Of a stretch of 64,000 nt of DNA, positions 9,316-19,500 are shown one piece after another. The position numbers and the translations under genes are program-made. A model generated the notes under the pieces. The model was not told the origin of the DNA, ran no database searches, and saw only the letters and a program-made list of their open reading frames with translations. Origin of the DNA: Planctomycetaceae bacterium. GTDB taxonomy: Bacteria > Planctomycetota > Planctomycetia > Planctomycetales > Planctomycetaceae. The stretch is from contig JACKHO010000001.1 of assembly GCA_020638955.1 (NCBI GenBank), positions 1 through 64,000 of the forward strand, given 5' to 3'. Positions within the stretch are counted from its first letter, which is position 1; every line of letters begins with the position of its first letter.

Positions 9316-10704
9316 ATGAAGCTTTGGAAGCCCAGTCACTCACGGATTTTTTGTCTCAACAGCGCACTGGCGGCCACTTTGGTTCTGCTTGGTTGCGGTC
9401 AGTCGGGGAGTGATCCCACGGAACCATCGAGCGGACTTGTTACGCTGAGTGCTCCCATCGCAGATGACGAAGGGAATGTCACCTTCACGGAAGTGGAAGG
9501 CTATCCCAAGTCCGCGATGCTTGATCCTGTTGCTGAACCGTCGGGTTCCGAGAGACAGCCCTTCGTGCGCGAGCAGGACCGTATGAATGGTGGACCGGTG
9601 AGAACGGTTTCTGCGGAAGCTGTTGTCGAAAACCCAGCGACTCCCGAGTCGATTCTGGAAGAGATCGCGCAGTTGCGGGCCACACCGAATGATGTCATTC
9701 GCAATCCCATTGCCGGCAAGCCCGGCCAATTTGAAGAAATCAAACTGCAGCCCAATCAAATCGATGCGGAACAAACGCGTCGCCTGCAGAAAATCGTTGA
9801 ATTGGCCATGGAGGTGATTGGTAAGACGTTTCAGGATCAAACTCAGGAACAGTATTTCAGTAGCGCCGTTGTCTATCTCGCCGAAACTCGTCTGCAGTTG
9901 GCCTTGAAGGGTGATGAATCACAAGCCGCACTCATGGCGGAAGACGCCGAGGCGCTCTTCAAACGGGATGAATCTTCATTCGCGGCCGTTGAGTCCTCGT
10001 TCAAACTTTTGCAGCTTACCGGTGCCAAGGCTCAGGAACACGGAGATGAAGCACAATGGAGCGTCGCCTTCGCCCGGCAGGCTCGTATGTTTGCCGAACG
10101 GTTCCCACAGGAAACCAGCCGCGTCACCGTCGGTCTGACCAAATCCGGACAGCAATGCGATGCACTCGGCCTCACCGACGAAGCCCGACGCTGTTACGAA
10201 ATCCTGGTGCAGCGTTATCCCGAAGCTCCTTTCGCTCAAGTCGCGACAGCGGCTCTGCGACGCTTTGACCTCGTCGGCAAGCCGCTGACAAACTTCGGCG
10301 GACCAAGCCCCGGCGGCGGAGTGGTTCAGGCCGATGACCTCATCGGCAAGCCCACACTTGTTGTGTTCTGGGCCGGCGATTCACAGGAATTCGCAGCAGC
10401 TTTGCCGCAATTGCGGGCAGTAACGCAAACGGTCGGCTCTGATCGCATGAATGTTGTGGCGGTCAACATGGACGGAAATCAGCAGTCGATGTCGCAATTG
10501 GCCTCGTCCGGCAATGCGTTCGCCACCCATCACATCTTCTTCGATGCCGCCCAACTGCAGGGAGCCCGCAATCCTTTCGAGCAGTTCTACGGACTCACAC
10601 ACGTCCCCAGCATGTGGCTGGTTGATGCCCAAGGCGTCGTCCGCAACGTCCACGTCGACATCAACGAACTCGGCGAACAACTCGCCGCCGTAATCTCTGA
10701 GTAG
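9316..10704 (+). CDS. Lipoprotein with a redox-inactive thioredoxin-like C-terminal domain
   Basis: 462 residues from the ATG at 9316, chosen because it starts a signal peptide ending in the lipobox VLLGC; the frame is open far upstream but that part overlaps the divergent gene. The middle (about 110-310) is helical and repeat-like, perhaps TPR-like. The last 130 residues have thioredoxin-fold order: TLVVFWAGDSQEF, a second strand VVAVNMDG, the cis-Pro loop THVPSMWLVDAQG. The place of the CxxC reads WAGDSQEF, so dithiol chemistry is not expected. This suggests a binding or scaffold role in the envelope, perhaps with the neighbouring TlpA-like protein. No specific family name is claimed. Confidence 0.8.
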   Translation: MKLWKPSHSRIFCLNSALAATLVLLGCGQSGSDPTEPSSGLVTLSAPIADDEGNVTFTEVEGYPKSAMLDPVAEPSGSERQPFVREQDRMNGGPVRTVSAEAVVENPATPESILEEIAQLRATPNDVIRNPIAGKPGQFEEIKLQPNQIDAEQTRRLQKIVELAMEVIGKTFQDQTQEQYFSSAVVYLAETRLQLALKGDESQAALMAEDAEALFKRDESSFAAVESSFKLLQLTGAKAQEHGDEAQWSVAFARQARMFAERFPQETSRVTVGLTKSGQQCDALGLTDEARRCYEILVQRYPEAPFAQVATAALRRFDLVGKPLTNFGGPSPGGGVVQADDLIGKPTLVVFWAGDSQEFAAALPQLRAVTQTVGSDRMNVVAVNMDGNQQSMSQLASSGNAFATHHIFFDAAQLQGARNPFEQFYGLTHVPSMWLVDAQGVVRNVHVDINELGEQLAAVISE

Positions 10705-11034
10705 ATTTGTGGGGTGTGTGTAGCAAGTCAACGCAATATTGTGCGTTGCGTCCGCGAATTGGATGGTGCGGAAATGCCCACCTGTTTTTCGCGGTGGACG
10801 ACCTGCGTAACGCACCATTCTGTTCGACGCAGACTTCACTTACACTGCAGGAAGATTACGTCGACAGCATCCGATGCACAGGCGACAGCCATCCTGTAAG
10901 CGACCGGCGTCGCCGCGTCTCCGTGGTTTCATCTATTTCGAATCACACTCTGAGGTGATTTGCCTTCTCGGCCCAAAGTAGGTAAACGGGGCACGACAAC
11001 GTTTGTCTCCGCTGCCTACTTGTTCGGTGCCCCC
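10705..11034. other. Intergenic region, nothing recognised
   Basis: 330 bp between the thioredoxin-like lipoprotein gene and tatD. An in-frame TTG at 10960 could extend TatD by 25 residues, but that stretch is unlike the family. No hairpin or motif stands out. Confidence 0.4.
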
Positions 11035-11811
11035 ATGCCACTGATTGATACTCACGCTCACTTAGACGAGCAGTCCTTCGAAAACGATTTCGCAGAGGTG
11101 CTGCAGCGCGCCGCCGAGGCCGGACTTGAACGCATTATTTCAGTGGGCACAACGGTCGAGAGCAGCCGGACGGTTATTGCGCTGTCGGAGCAGTACCCGA
11201 ACGTTTCCGCCATTGTGGGGATTCACCCCAACTATTCGTCGCAGGCGCACCCCGGTGATTTCGAAATCATTGAGGAGTTGGCGAAGCATCCGCGAGTGGT
11301 GGCAGTGGGGGAAACGGGACTCGACAAGTACTGGGACTTCGCCCCCATCGATATCCAGCGCGAGTTCTTTGTGCGACACATCAAACTGTCGCAGGAATGC
11401 CGCAAGCCATTTGTCGTCCACTGCCGCGATGCTGAACCCGAAACGCTCGAAGTCCTGCGCGAAATGGCAGAGCAGGGGAGTCTGAACGGCGTCATGCACT
11501 CCTTCTGCGGATCAGCCAATACGCGCGACGCTTGCCTAGAACTCGGCATGAACTTCTCCGTGGGCGGCATGGTGACGTACAAGAAGAATGTCGAGCTACG
11601 CGAAATCATCAGCGGCATTCCGCTCGACCGCCTGATGCTTGAAACCGACTGCCCCTACCTATCACCCATTCCCGTACGCGGCCAACGCAACGAACCCGCC
11701 TACGTCGCCCACACCGCCAAATGCCTCGGCGATGTCTTCGGCCTTTCGCCCGTCGAAATCGGAAACATCACCACCGAAAACGCCCGGCGAGTTTTCAGCC
11801 TGTCGGAGTGA
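11035..11811 (+). CDS. tatD: TatD-family metal-dependent DNase
   Basis: 258 residues starting MPLIDTHAHLDE, the family start. Metal ligands of the TIM-barrel are visible: HAH near residues 7-9, Glu in VAVGETGLD, His in FVVHCRDA, His in GVMHSFCG and Asp in LMLETDCPYLSP. TatD proteins are Mg-dependent 3'-5' exonucleases linked to DNA repair and clearance of damaged DNA. The ending NITTENARRVFSL is typical. Length is normal. It stands alone; whether this is TatD or the paralogue YcfH/YjjV cannot be decided from sequence alone. Confidence 0.92.
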   Translation: MPLIDTHAHLDEQSFENDFAEVLQRAAEAGLERIISVGTTVESSRTVIALSEQYPNVSAIVGIHPNYSSQAHPGDFEIIEELAKHPRVVAVGETGLDKYWDFAPIDIQREFFVRHIKLSQECRKPFVVHCRDAEPETLEVLREMAEQGSLNGVMHSFCGSANTRDACLELGMNFSVGGMVTYKKNVELREIISGIPLDRLMLETDCPYLSPIPVRGQRNEPAYVAHTAKCLGDVFGLSPVEIGNITTENARRVFSLSE

Positions 11812-11824
11812 TGCTGCCTTTGTT

Positions 11825-11846
11825 GGGATGAACGATCACCGCAGAG
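11825..11846. repeat. Fragment of a dispersed intergenic repeat
   Basis: Reads GGGATGAACGATCACCGCAG and onward, and closely matches 16387-16408, where the same words lead into a longer repeat. It lies just after tatD. Probably a decayed copy of the same family. Confidence 0.5.
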
Positions 11847-11933
11847 CGACTGAATTGTGTCTAATCGACCAAACATGTACGGTCATACCTGAGTCTGAGT
11901 TCGTACAGACAGTTGAATCGGAGCGCTCTGGAA

Positions 11934-12851
11934 ATGCCGCCAGGTAAGCAGGAGAAGTACTGGAGTTCGCCGGCGATGACTCGTCGACAAATTCCATTCA
12001 AAGGCGGCAGCATTGGGTATCTGGATGGTGGTGAAGGCGACTGCGTTCTGTATTTTCATGGAACGGGTGCGGGCAAGGAACTGGCCGCAGTCATGGAAAG
12101 TGATCTCATCAAGCGGGGTTATCGACTGTTGATTCCGGACCGACCGGGGTACGTCGGCACGTCGATGTCTTGCGGATCAACATCCATGAATGCTGCAGCG
12201 GTGGGCGCTGCTGTGCTTGATGCGGCGGGAGTACAGAAGGCTGTTGTTATTGGAACTTCCGGCGGAGGTTTGCCGGCCATTCATTTTGCTGCGAACTATT
12301 CAGACCGTACGGTGGGACTGGTGCTTCAGTGTGCTCAGTCCCATCGCTGGGATACACCGGAATGGCTGCCATCAGGAAAAGGTTGGGTGCTGCGATATGC
12401 CCAGAATCCGCTCTGCAAATGCCTCATTCACTGGGCCCATCATTTGCAAACACGGTTCCTGCGTTGGATGAAGCGGTCGTTCCTGCGTGGCATGACAGGG
12501 GCGCGCTATGAGGATGTCCGCCACAATCCAGCATCACTCGAACTGTGTGATGTCATGATTGAGCATTCAATTGCCAGTGTCGCGCATCCTCATGGAATTG
12601 AAAACGACCTCGACATCCTGCTGAACGAACCGTTGCTCACTTCCGCCGATGTCCGATGTCCAACACTCATCATCCATGACAACGCCGACCCGGTTGTCCC
12701 CTTTCGACATGCCGAATGGTCGAAACAACTCATTCCGCACGCTGAAGTGCTCGGCCTCCAATTAGGTGGCCACCTCATCTGGATCGGCAACGAAGCTGAT
12801 GCGATGTACATCGCACGCGACGCCTTCATCCGACAGTGTCATTCGAAATGA
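11934..12851 (+). CDS. Alpha/beta hydrolase
   Basis: 305 residues from the ATG at 11934; starts at 11913 (TTG) or 11976 (ATG) are also possible. It shows the core of the alpha/beta-hydrolase fold: an oxyanion strand VLYFHGTGAG, the strand RLLIPDRPGYVGTS, the nucleophile elbow VIGTSGGG with Ser109, a late acidic strand LIIHDNADPVVPF and a terminal His in GGHLIW. There is no signal peptide, so it should be cytoplasmic. Substrate unknown: esterase, lactonase or C-C bond hydrolase are all possible. It follows tatD by 122 bp and does not look co-regulated with it. Confidence 0.85.
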   Translation: MPPGKQEKYWSSPAMTRRQIPFKGGSIGYLDGGEGDCVLYFHGTGAGKELAAVMESDLIKRGYRLLIPDRPGYVGTSMSCGSTSMNAAAVGAAVLDAAGVQKAVVIGTSGGGLPAIHFAANYSDRTVGLVLQCAQSHRWDTPEWLPSGKGWVLRYAQNPLCKCLIHWAHHLQTRFLRWMKRSFLRGMTGARYEDVRHNPASLELCDVMIEHSIASVAHPHGIENDLDILLNEPLLTSADVRCPTLIIHDNADPVVPFRHAEWSKQLIPHAEVLGLQLGGHLIWIGNEADAMYIARDAFIRQCHSK

Positions 12852-12873
12852 ATCCGAATTCACACCTTGGGGC

Positions 12874-13119
12874 TTATTGTTCGTCCTCAATCGTTGGAAT
12901 CGGCGCATCGTCGATACGATGGTCGTGAGCGATCTGAGGCGACTTTGAATTGAGTCTAACCGCAGCAACTATGGAAAGCGCGGCGATAATGGCAACGCCA
13001 GCACACACAATGGCACCCATCGGTGATTTCGACGCATAGAGTGCGCCCATGTCGACGCACAGAACAATGATGAACAGGTTTCCGAATATTACCAGTCTGC
13101 AGAGTATTGCATTGGTCAT
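12874..13119 (-). CDS. Small membrane protein of unknown function
   Basis: 81 residues from the ATG at 13119 (a TTG at 13149 is possible). Two hydrophobic segments, about 6-25 (LVIFGNLFIIVLC) and 32-54 (GAIVCAGVAIIAALSIVAAV), then an acidic tail. It lies at the 3' side of the ferritin-like operon on the same strand, 50 bp after the preceding stop, so it may be its third gene. No family recognised; reality is supported by the membrane pattern and spacing only. Confidence 0.5.
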   Translation of the reverse strand: MTNAILCRLVIFGNLFIIVLCVDMGALYASKSPMGAIVCAGVAIIAALSIVAAVRLNSKSPQIAHDHRIDDAPIPTIEDEQ

Positions 13120-13169
13120 TGTGCTTTGCTCGTCCTTGGGTGACCACAACCACTGGTCGAACCGCCGCT

Positions 13170-14138
13170 CTAAGATTTGCAGTGACTCAACGGATCAAAG
13201 TCGAATGAAGTCTTCAGTGTTCCCATGACGAAAAAGCATAGGGAATCGGCGTCCCAGCCGCCCATCCACATTTCGAGTGGCCACGCCGGACCGGGATCAA
13301 ACTCCTGACTATTGAGCGTCGCCTGCAAGCTGTTGAGGTTGTACGGTGCCAGAACCTTTGCTCCCATTTGGGCGCTGCGGCGGTTCTTGGGATCGGAAAT
13401 GCGGAGTTCTGCAATTCTCTTTTTCAGCGCTGCCTGCGCCGTGGGGCACTCGGTTTCTGCCAACTGACCTTCGAGTTGCTGTCGGCGTCTAAACCGGTAG
13501 GCGCTCGGGTCGAGAATGTTTGACTTCAGCAGAATATTCGCGGACCCCGGATACGGTGAGTTGAGGTTTTCGGAGTTGTAGACCTGCGTCTTCATGACAT
13601 GCGTTTGCAATTCGAGAATTGGGACATCGCTGAGACTGGTGCCGGGTTTGCTCGGGTCGACATAGTAGCTGCGCTGGACGGTGAGTTCTTGTGGTGAATT
13701 CGCCGTACGAATCTGCATGTCGAAAGGAGAGATGAGCCCGTACCCGTCATACACAATGGTACTGTTTCGAGAGTCAAATATGGGCGAATTGACGAGGTCA
13801 ACTCGCGCTCCATAAAACGGATTGCCCTCGGCAATTGAACTCGGTTCTCCCTGAAACTCTTCCCGCGGATTCATCGACCCATTGGTGATGGTCGTCGCTT
13901 TGTATTGTGATCCTCCAATGACACTGATCCCGACCTCGGGACAGAATGAACGCTGGACCACCCGGTCGCCCGGTTGAAAACAAATCACTTGATCGAGGTC
14001 TCGTTCGCCGGGCAGGGCAAAAGTGTAACCGCTGACGCCCCGCTTTTCGTTGGCAGGATCGGGGTCGGTCGCCATGCGACACTGGGCCCAGCCTTTGAAG
14101 GAGAGAATGTAATTCCAGGTTGTGCGAGGTTCACCCAT
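13170..14138 (-). CDS. Unknown protein, partner of the ferritin-like gene
   Basis: 322 residues from the ATG at 14138, which has a GGAG ribosome binding site 7-8 nt upstream; earlier in-frame codons overlap the preceding gene. No signal peptide or membrane segment. It begins MGEPRTTWNYILSFKGWAQC, is rich in Pro, Asn and beta-type segments, and has a charged helical stretch around 230-265. I do not recognise a family. The gene follows the VioB-type ferritin-like gene with a 58-bp gap, so the two very likely share a transcript. A role as accessory or substrate-binding partner of the di-iron protein is an inference. Confidence 0.75.
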   Translation of the reverse strand: MGEPRTTWNYILSFKGWAQCRMATDPDPANEKRGVSGYTFALPGERDLDQVICFQPGDRVVQRSFCPEVGISVIGGSQYKATTITNGSMNPREEFQGEPSSIAEGNPFYGARVDLVNSPIFDSRNSTIVYDGYGLISPFDMQIRTANSPQELTVQRSYYVDPSKPGTSLSDVPILELQTHVMKTQVYNSENLNSPYPGSANILLKSNILDPSAYRFRRRQQLEGQLAETECPTAQAALKKRIAELRISDPKNRRSAQMGAKVLAPYNLNSLQATLNSQEFDPGPAWPLEMWMGGWDADSLCFFVMGTLKTSFDFDPLSHCKS

Positions 14139-14196
14139 TGTTTCTCCAGTGCTCAAAAAACCGTAATCAAATTCCAATGCAGGTAAAACCGGCTGG

Positions 14197-15909
14197 CTAA
14201 GACTGCAAATCGGAGGGGACCGGTCCGGCCGCAAAATTCTGCTGAATGCGGTGCAGAGTGCCATTGAGGTAGGTCATTTCCTCCCGCAGATAGGTGAACT
14301 GCTCTTCGCCCAGGTAGCCGCGCAGTTCCTCGGGAACAGTAACCAGAGGATCACTGAACTTTGCAATCTGCACGAGTCGTTCGTTCAAATACTTCATGCC
14401 CGCATTGAAATTCGGTAGCAATGCGATGTCGATATAGTACTCGAAGGGTGGCCCGGTCCGACGGTCATCATCGTATCCACCGACGGGCAGGAGTGTGAGC
14501 ATTTCACAAAGCGGACGGATCACCATCGACATGAAGGGAAAGAACGCGGTCCGTGTAAACAGGTACCGGGCGTCATTCGACATGTTGTTGTATGAAAACG
14601 TCAGGAGCAGCATTTGGACCATTGTTTCGTACGAAGCATTCAACAGCTCCATGACATTTCGGGAATACGGATTCTCTGCAATTGTCACCTGGTCCGCCCA
14701 CTCTTTGTTGTCGGCATGGAGACGCAGCGCCGGGTTGGAAACCACATTTCGAGCGGGTTGATAGTCGATGGTTTTCAGTTGCTCGTAAATCGACCAGAAC
14801 TTGATGTAATGCGACTCGGGATTCGTGAAGCCGCTCAGCAATACGCCTTCGACATCGTACTGAGTAACTCGCATCACGGCAGATTGAATTCCCTCCAGTT
14901 CGCCAACCGGACTGTCGGGATTGTCCGCATGGAGAATCGCTTCCGCTTTTCCATGCAGCGCGCTGAGTTCAGCAATCGCCATGTCGATGAGTTCTACGAC
15001 GGTGTGCGGCAAATACCAGTAGACTTCGTTGAGTAGCTGCTCGTCATCCTTCAGAAGTTCGCGTGCCTCCACTAACAGTTCGTGCTGTTTGCTGAGAGCG
15101 ACACACAGCAATTCCGCAGACTGCCGCCAGTTCTCCACATCGAACGTAAGACCTTTCATGACTTGCAGATTTTCGACCACTCTCCCATAGAGCCTCTGCA
15201 ATTCCCGTGCGTGTTTGGTCGACAGAACGGCTTCGATGGGAATGCCTTCCCCCTGTTCAATAATTATGTCAACTGCCTGCTTGGCCGTCTGCAGGTCAGT
15301 GACTTCAATCATCGTAATCCCATACTCGCGATTATTGAAACCGACAACAATTTCGCCGTCGTTGATTTGTGCCTCGGGAGGACCAATAAACAAATCCCCC
15401 TGCGTGTCGAGGTACTCGAATCCTTCCAGAACCGTGGCGTACAGTTCCTGGACGGTATGAAAGTTTTGGGTGCGAATCGGGTCGGGCACCAGGCCGTCTC
15501 CTTCGACTTCCCCCTCTGCGAAGTCGTTAGTGGCGGGCTTCTCGAACTCCATGAACATTTGAATGGTTGCCAGACTGAAGGGCTCGAGCGAAAAGGGGAA
15601 CTCGGTCTGGTAATACTCTGCCGGTTGCGGCAAGTTCGGGCGGCTGAAGTGCTGGGGAGCACCAATGGAATTCAGCAGGTTGCAGACAATCCCCAGGTGT
15701 TCCATTTCCTGCTTCGCAACAGCCAGGACGACCGCTTCCCAGTTGCGGACCTGATCTTGCTGAACCTCGTCGATGCCTTCGCTGAGAAACCGTTTCATGG
15801 AAAACGCGGCGAACAGATAAATGCACGTGAGCCCATGCTCAATTTCCGCCGCCCGGCACAAGGCATAAATCAATTCTTCACGCGTGCGAATTTGCGAGGA
15901 GGATTTCAT
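14197..15909 (-). CDS. Ferritin-like (VioB / iminophenylpyruvate dimer synthase type) protein
   Basis: 570 residues from the ATG at 15909, preceded by GGAG at good spacing. The N-terminal 180 residues match the ferritin-like domain at the end of VioB and RebD-type proteins: an AEIEHGLTCIYLFAAFSM helix (Glu24, His25) and a second helix KQEMEHLGIVCNLLNSIG (Glu68, His71), then the SRPNLPQPAEYY loop. These residues are suited to a di-iron or haem site. The remaining 380 residues are helical and unassigned. VioB couples two indole-3-pyruvate imines in violacein synthesis; no VioA or RebO-like amino-acid oxidase is nearby, so the reaction here must differ or be served elsewhere. Pairs with the unknown gene 58 bp downstream. 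Confidence 0.8.
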   Translation of the reverse strand: MKSSSQIRTREELIYALCRAAEIEHGLTCIYLFAAFSMKRFLSEGIDEVQQDQVRNWEAVVLAVAKQEMEHLGIVCNLLNSIGAPQHFSRPNLPQPAEYYQTEFPFSLEPFSLATIQMFMEFEKPATNDFAEGEVEGDGLVPDPIRTQNFHTVQELYATVLEGFEYLDTQGDLFIGPPEAQINDGEIVVGFNNREYGITMIEVTDLQTAKQAVDIIIEQGEGIPIEAVLSTKHARELQRLYGRVVENLQVMKGLTFDVENWRQSAELLCVALSKQHELLVEARELLKDDEQLLNEVYWYLPHTVVELIDMAIAELSALHGKAEAILHADNPDSPVGELEGIQSAVMRVTQYDVEGVLLSGFTNPESHYIKFWSIYEQLKTIDYQPARNVVSNPALRLHADNKEWADQVTIAENPYSRNVMELLNASYETMVQMLLLTFSYNNMSNDARYLFTRTAFFPFMSMVIRPLCEMLTLLPVGGYDDDRRTGPPFEYYIDIALLPNFNAGMKYLNERLVQIAKFSDPLVTVPEELRGYLGEEQFTYLREEMTYLNGTLHRIQQNFAAGPVPSDLQS

Positions 15910-16185
15910 GAACAACTCCACCAGAACGCTTGAGTCGAATCCAAGAGAGAAACCCGGTCATCGCAGAACCGCCCCACAATCGCCCCGCCTCTCTTCTCAG
16001 ATATCGTACCCCGGCCATGTCTGCGTGCACAACTCGACTGCCAGCTTGAAAGAGAAAATGTCGTGCTCTTTCCCAAAGCAATACCCGTGCATGCTCATCG
16101 GGGTACGTGATGTGGGCATGGGGTAAATTCAGAGAGTTGCCTTGGCAATGCCGACCACCGCGCCAATCAATGTGAGATGGCCATT

Positions 16186-16251
16186 TTACGAAGCAGTATC
16201 TCGTTTCTGTACGTCGCCGCTGGAACTGAATCGCAAGATGTCGGCGTCCGT
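16186..16251 (-). pseudogene. Duplicated 3' end of the RND transporter gene
   Basis: On the minus strand these 66 bases read DADILRFSSSGDVQKRDTAS and stop. The true gene end at 16501 reads DTDAHVLPFSSSGDVQKRDAAS and stop. Nearly all differences are synonymous or conservative, so this is a homologous copy, yet no coding frame leads into it. It is a remnant of a duplication or of a decayed second gene. Confidence 0.75.
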
Positions 16252-16258
16252 CTATTTC

Positions 16259-16427
16259 CTCTGCGTCCCCCTGCGTTCTCTGCGGTAATTCTTTTCTTTT
16301 CCATGTCAGTCCGCGGCATGCAGCCCGACAAGATTTCTGATCAAACCGCTGACGCCTTCGTGCCCATTTGCAGCGTCATTTGATTCGGGATGAAAGATCA
16401 CCACAGAGAACGCAGGGGGACGCAGAG
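16259..16427. repeat. Inverted repeat, 24-bp arms
   Basis: 16259-16282 (CTCTGCGTCCCCCTGCGTTC and four more bases) and 16404-16427 are exact reverse complements, separated by 121 bp. CAGAG/ACGCAG-type words like these recur between genes in many bacterial genomes. The outer flank of the right arm matches 11825-11846. Confidence 0.7.
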
Positions 16428-16500
16428 AGATGGGTTAATAGAACGTCGAATCAGAATGCGATCAGAAGTATCCGTGTCATCAGTATTGAATGACATTACT

Positions 16501-19500
16501 TCACGAAGCGGCGTCACGCTTCTGCACATCACCACTCGAACTGAACGGCAGGACGTGTGCGTCGGTGTCCTGATCTGTGGTCTCTTCCGCTGCAGTCGAG
16601 GCAACCGAATCAGAGGGATCGGTGCCGATCAGCGTCAGGATGGCGGGGAGGGTGACGAGGGAGACGAACAGGCAGCTGCCGACGCCGACGACGAGGACAA
16701 TCCCGAGGCTGACGAGGCCCTGGTGAGCGGCGACCATCATGCTGCCGAAGCCAATCATGGAGGTGAGCGAGGTCAACGTAATGGCGTTAATGGTGCTCGG
16801 TGAGGTGCGGTAGGTCCCGGACTGGCAGCGGAAATCGTGGATGACGTGAACACCATCATCGACGCCAATGCCGAGGATGAGTGGCAGCACAATGAGGTTG
16901 GCGGGGTTGAGGTCCACATGGAACAGGCCGAGCAGGCCGAACGTCATGAACAGTCCGAGCACCGGGGGACCGAGAGCAAGGAAGGTGTTGCGCGTACTCT
17001 TGAAGTCAAACACGGCGGCCACCACGACAGAGACGGCGACGTAAATGACGGCCAGCCACAGATTGCCGAGGTCGGTGGCACCTTCCAGTGAGAAGAGGGC
17101 GAAGGCGATGACGGCGAGGGGTGAGGTCAGACTGAAAAAGAGCGCCGTCCCCGAGAGGCTGTCGATGAGCAGCGTCAGGATGATAACCCCCAGCGCGTAA
17201 ATCGACGCGTTCTTGTAGCTCTGCTTGATTTGCCGTGCGGCTTCGTAGTTTTGCAGCGGCGTGCCGGTGACGTTGGGATCGACCGAACGGACATCATGCA
17301 CGAATTGTTCGAGAGGTTCTTCGTCCCACACCTGAACTTTGGGGTAAACGCGAATGAGCCATTCCCCTTCTGCACTCAGAAAGCGGGTGCGGAACTCCCG
17401 GGGGAAATCGCTTGGTGCCACCGGTTCGGGATTCGAGACCGACTCCAATGCCTCAAACTGACGATGCAGCGACGTAAGCATGGCCTGCTGATACGCTCCA
17501 AGCAGAGTAATTTGGTCGGTGAGTTCCTGAGAGCTCAGGCGATCAAGAAACGCATCGAGCTCATTCTTCGCGATGGCGGCATCAGGATGCGGTGACGTTT
17601 GCAGTTCGAGGTACAACTCTTCGAGTGCCTTGCCAATGGCACCGGGATCAAGTTGCGGAAACTGGCCTGGCAAATCGGAGAGCCGGTCCAAGTGGGCGTG
17701 AATTCCCTGGACGAGGAGTTGTGTTTCCGCCGGTGGATATGGCGGCATCAGCGAGGCGAGTTCTTCGACGCGTGCCACCGACGGCAGTTCGGAGAACTTC
17801 GTCTTCAGGTCTTTGACGTCAGCGGGAGAACTGGCGAGTGACACGGCGAATAGTAATGAGCCCTCCGACTCGCGAAAGACATGTTCCTGAAGTTCGACGG
17901 ATTCCAAGCCTTCCGCCTGAAGATGCAGCAGGTTGGAATCGTACGCGACGCGAGACTGGACGCGTCCTTGCGTGAACTGAAATCCCTGACAGCCAATGAA
18001 AATGATGGCGGCGAGCGTCACGAAGCAGACGGTGCCGGGATAATTCTGAATCGCACGCGTGAGCAGGCGTCCTTCGAATGGTGTGGGGAGTTTTTTCGGC
18101 TCGACACGTCGGTCTGCGAATGTGATGAGCGCCGGCAGCACGAAGAACGTAGCCGCCGCACAAATGAGCACACCGCCGCCAGCAATAATCCCCAGTTCCG
18201 CGACGCCGAGGAACGAGGTGAACGAAGCACAGAAGAATGCGAGGGCTGTGGTCACCGCCGCCGTAATAATGCCGGTGCCCACGCTGGTTGATGTGTTTCG
18301 CAGACCGGACCGCAGCGTCTCGCCATGATGCCGCAACTCCAGATACTTCGCGAGGTAGTGAATGGAGAAGTCGATACCCAGGCCAATGAGAATGGCAGCA
18401 AAAGAGACGGACAAAATGTTGAGGTGCCCGACGACAATGGTCGTGTATCCCAGGCACCAGACAATTCCAATGAGCAGCGTCAGCAGTGAGAGAAAAGGAT
18501 GCCGCAGGCCACGGAATCCAATGAGCGTAATGAGTCCAACACCGAGAAATGAAATAATCGACGCCCAGGTCATGTCTTCCTGGGAACGCTGCATTTCATC
18601 ACTTTCCAGAATGGGAATTCCGGTCAGCCCCAGCGTAATCTCAGGATGGTTTTCCCGTTCTCTCGCAATAATCCCGCGCAGCACTTCCAGTGATCGATTT
18701 GCACCGCCAAAACTCTGCTGCGTGTTCGTGGGAGAGACCAGCAGGAAGCCCATGGTGCCTGCGTCGTTGAGTTGATAGCGCGGCTCGAATTGACTGGCGT
18801 CCTGCGGCGAACGTCCGGAAAGAAACTCCGGCCAGGGCGAGAGCAGTCGCTTTGTCGCAGGATCAAACTGATTCAGACTGCGGCAGAACTTAATGGTCCC
18901 CCCCATGAGTTGCTGAGCCTCGTCCGCATTGGTGGTCGTGGAGGGGAGTTGCACTGCCGCTGAAAGTTGGTTGAGTTGTCTTAGACCAAGTGTCAGTTGC
19001 TGGGCATGGGCTTCGATGCCCGCTCGATCCCACTTGCCATCCAGAATGTCCCGATGTTGTTCCAACTGCCGTGCGATGGCAGTGAGTTCTGCGGGCGAGA
19101 GGTATTGCAGGCTCTTGGGCTTCAGGCCACTGGGGTCGAAGCGATACATCACTTTCTCAAACAACTCCGGCTGCGCTTCCAGAGACTGACCAATGTTGTC
19201 GATGGTGGCTTTGATGTCTGCGGTGCGTTCCCCCTCGACCACCACTAGAATTTCCGACTGGCTGCCGAACTGTTCGACGTAGTGCAGCCAGCGTGCGTGA
19301 AATTCGGCCTCCGCGCGAATGAGGTCGGCGCGGTCGGTTTTGAACGTGAGGAATCGGGCTGAGATGCCAGCGGAGACGGCAGTCAGTAGGACGACAATGA
19401 GCAGCGTTGTTCCGGGATTTGCGTATATCCACTCCGTCGACTGACTGATGAATCGATAGAGCGGCCCCGACAGCCCCGTATGTTGGGGCGTGTTGTGTTG

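Larger units (their letters stand above)
15910..16500. other. Intergenic region with repeats and a duplicated gene end
   Basis: About 590 bp without a gene. It holds a decayed second copy of the end of the RND transporter gene (16186-16251) and a 24-bp perfect inverted repeat (16259-16282 and 16404-16427), listed separately. Nothing else is recognisable. Confidence 0.6.

Noticed and set aside
15082..15933. Open frame of 283 codons on the plus strand
   Set aside because: Antisense to the ferritin-like gene, which has clear helix motifs; the plus frame has none.
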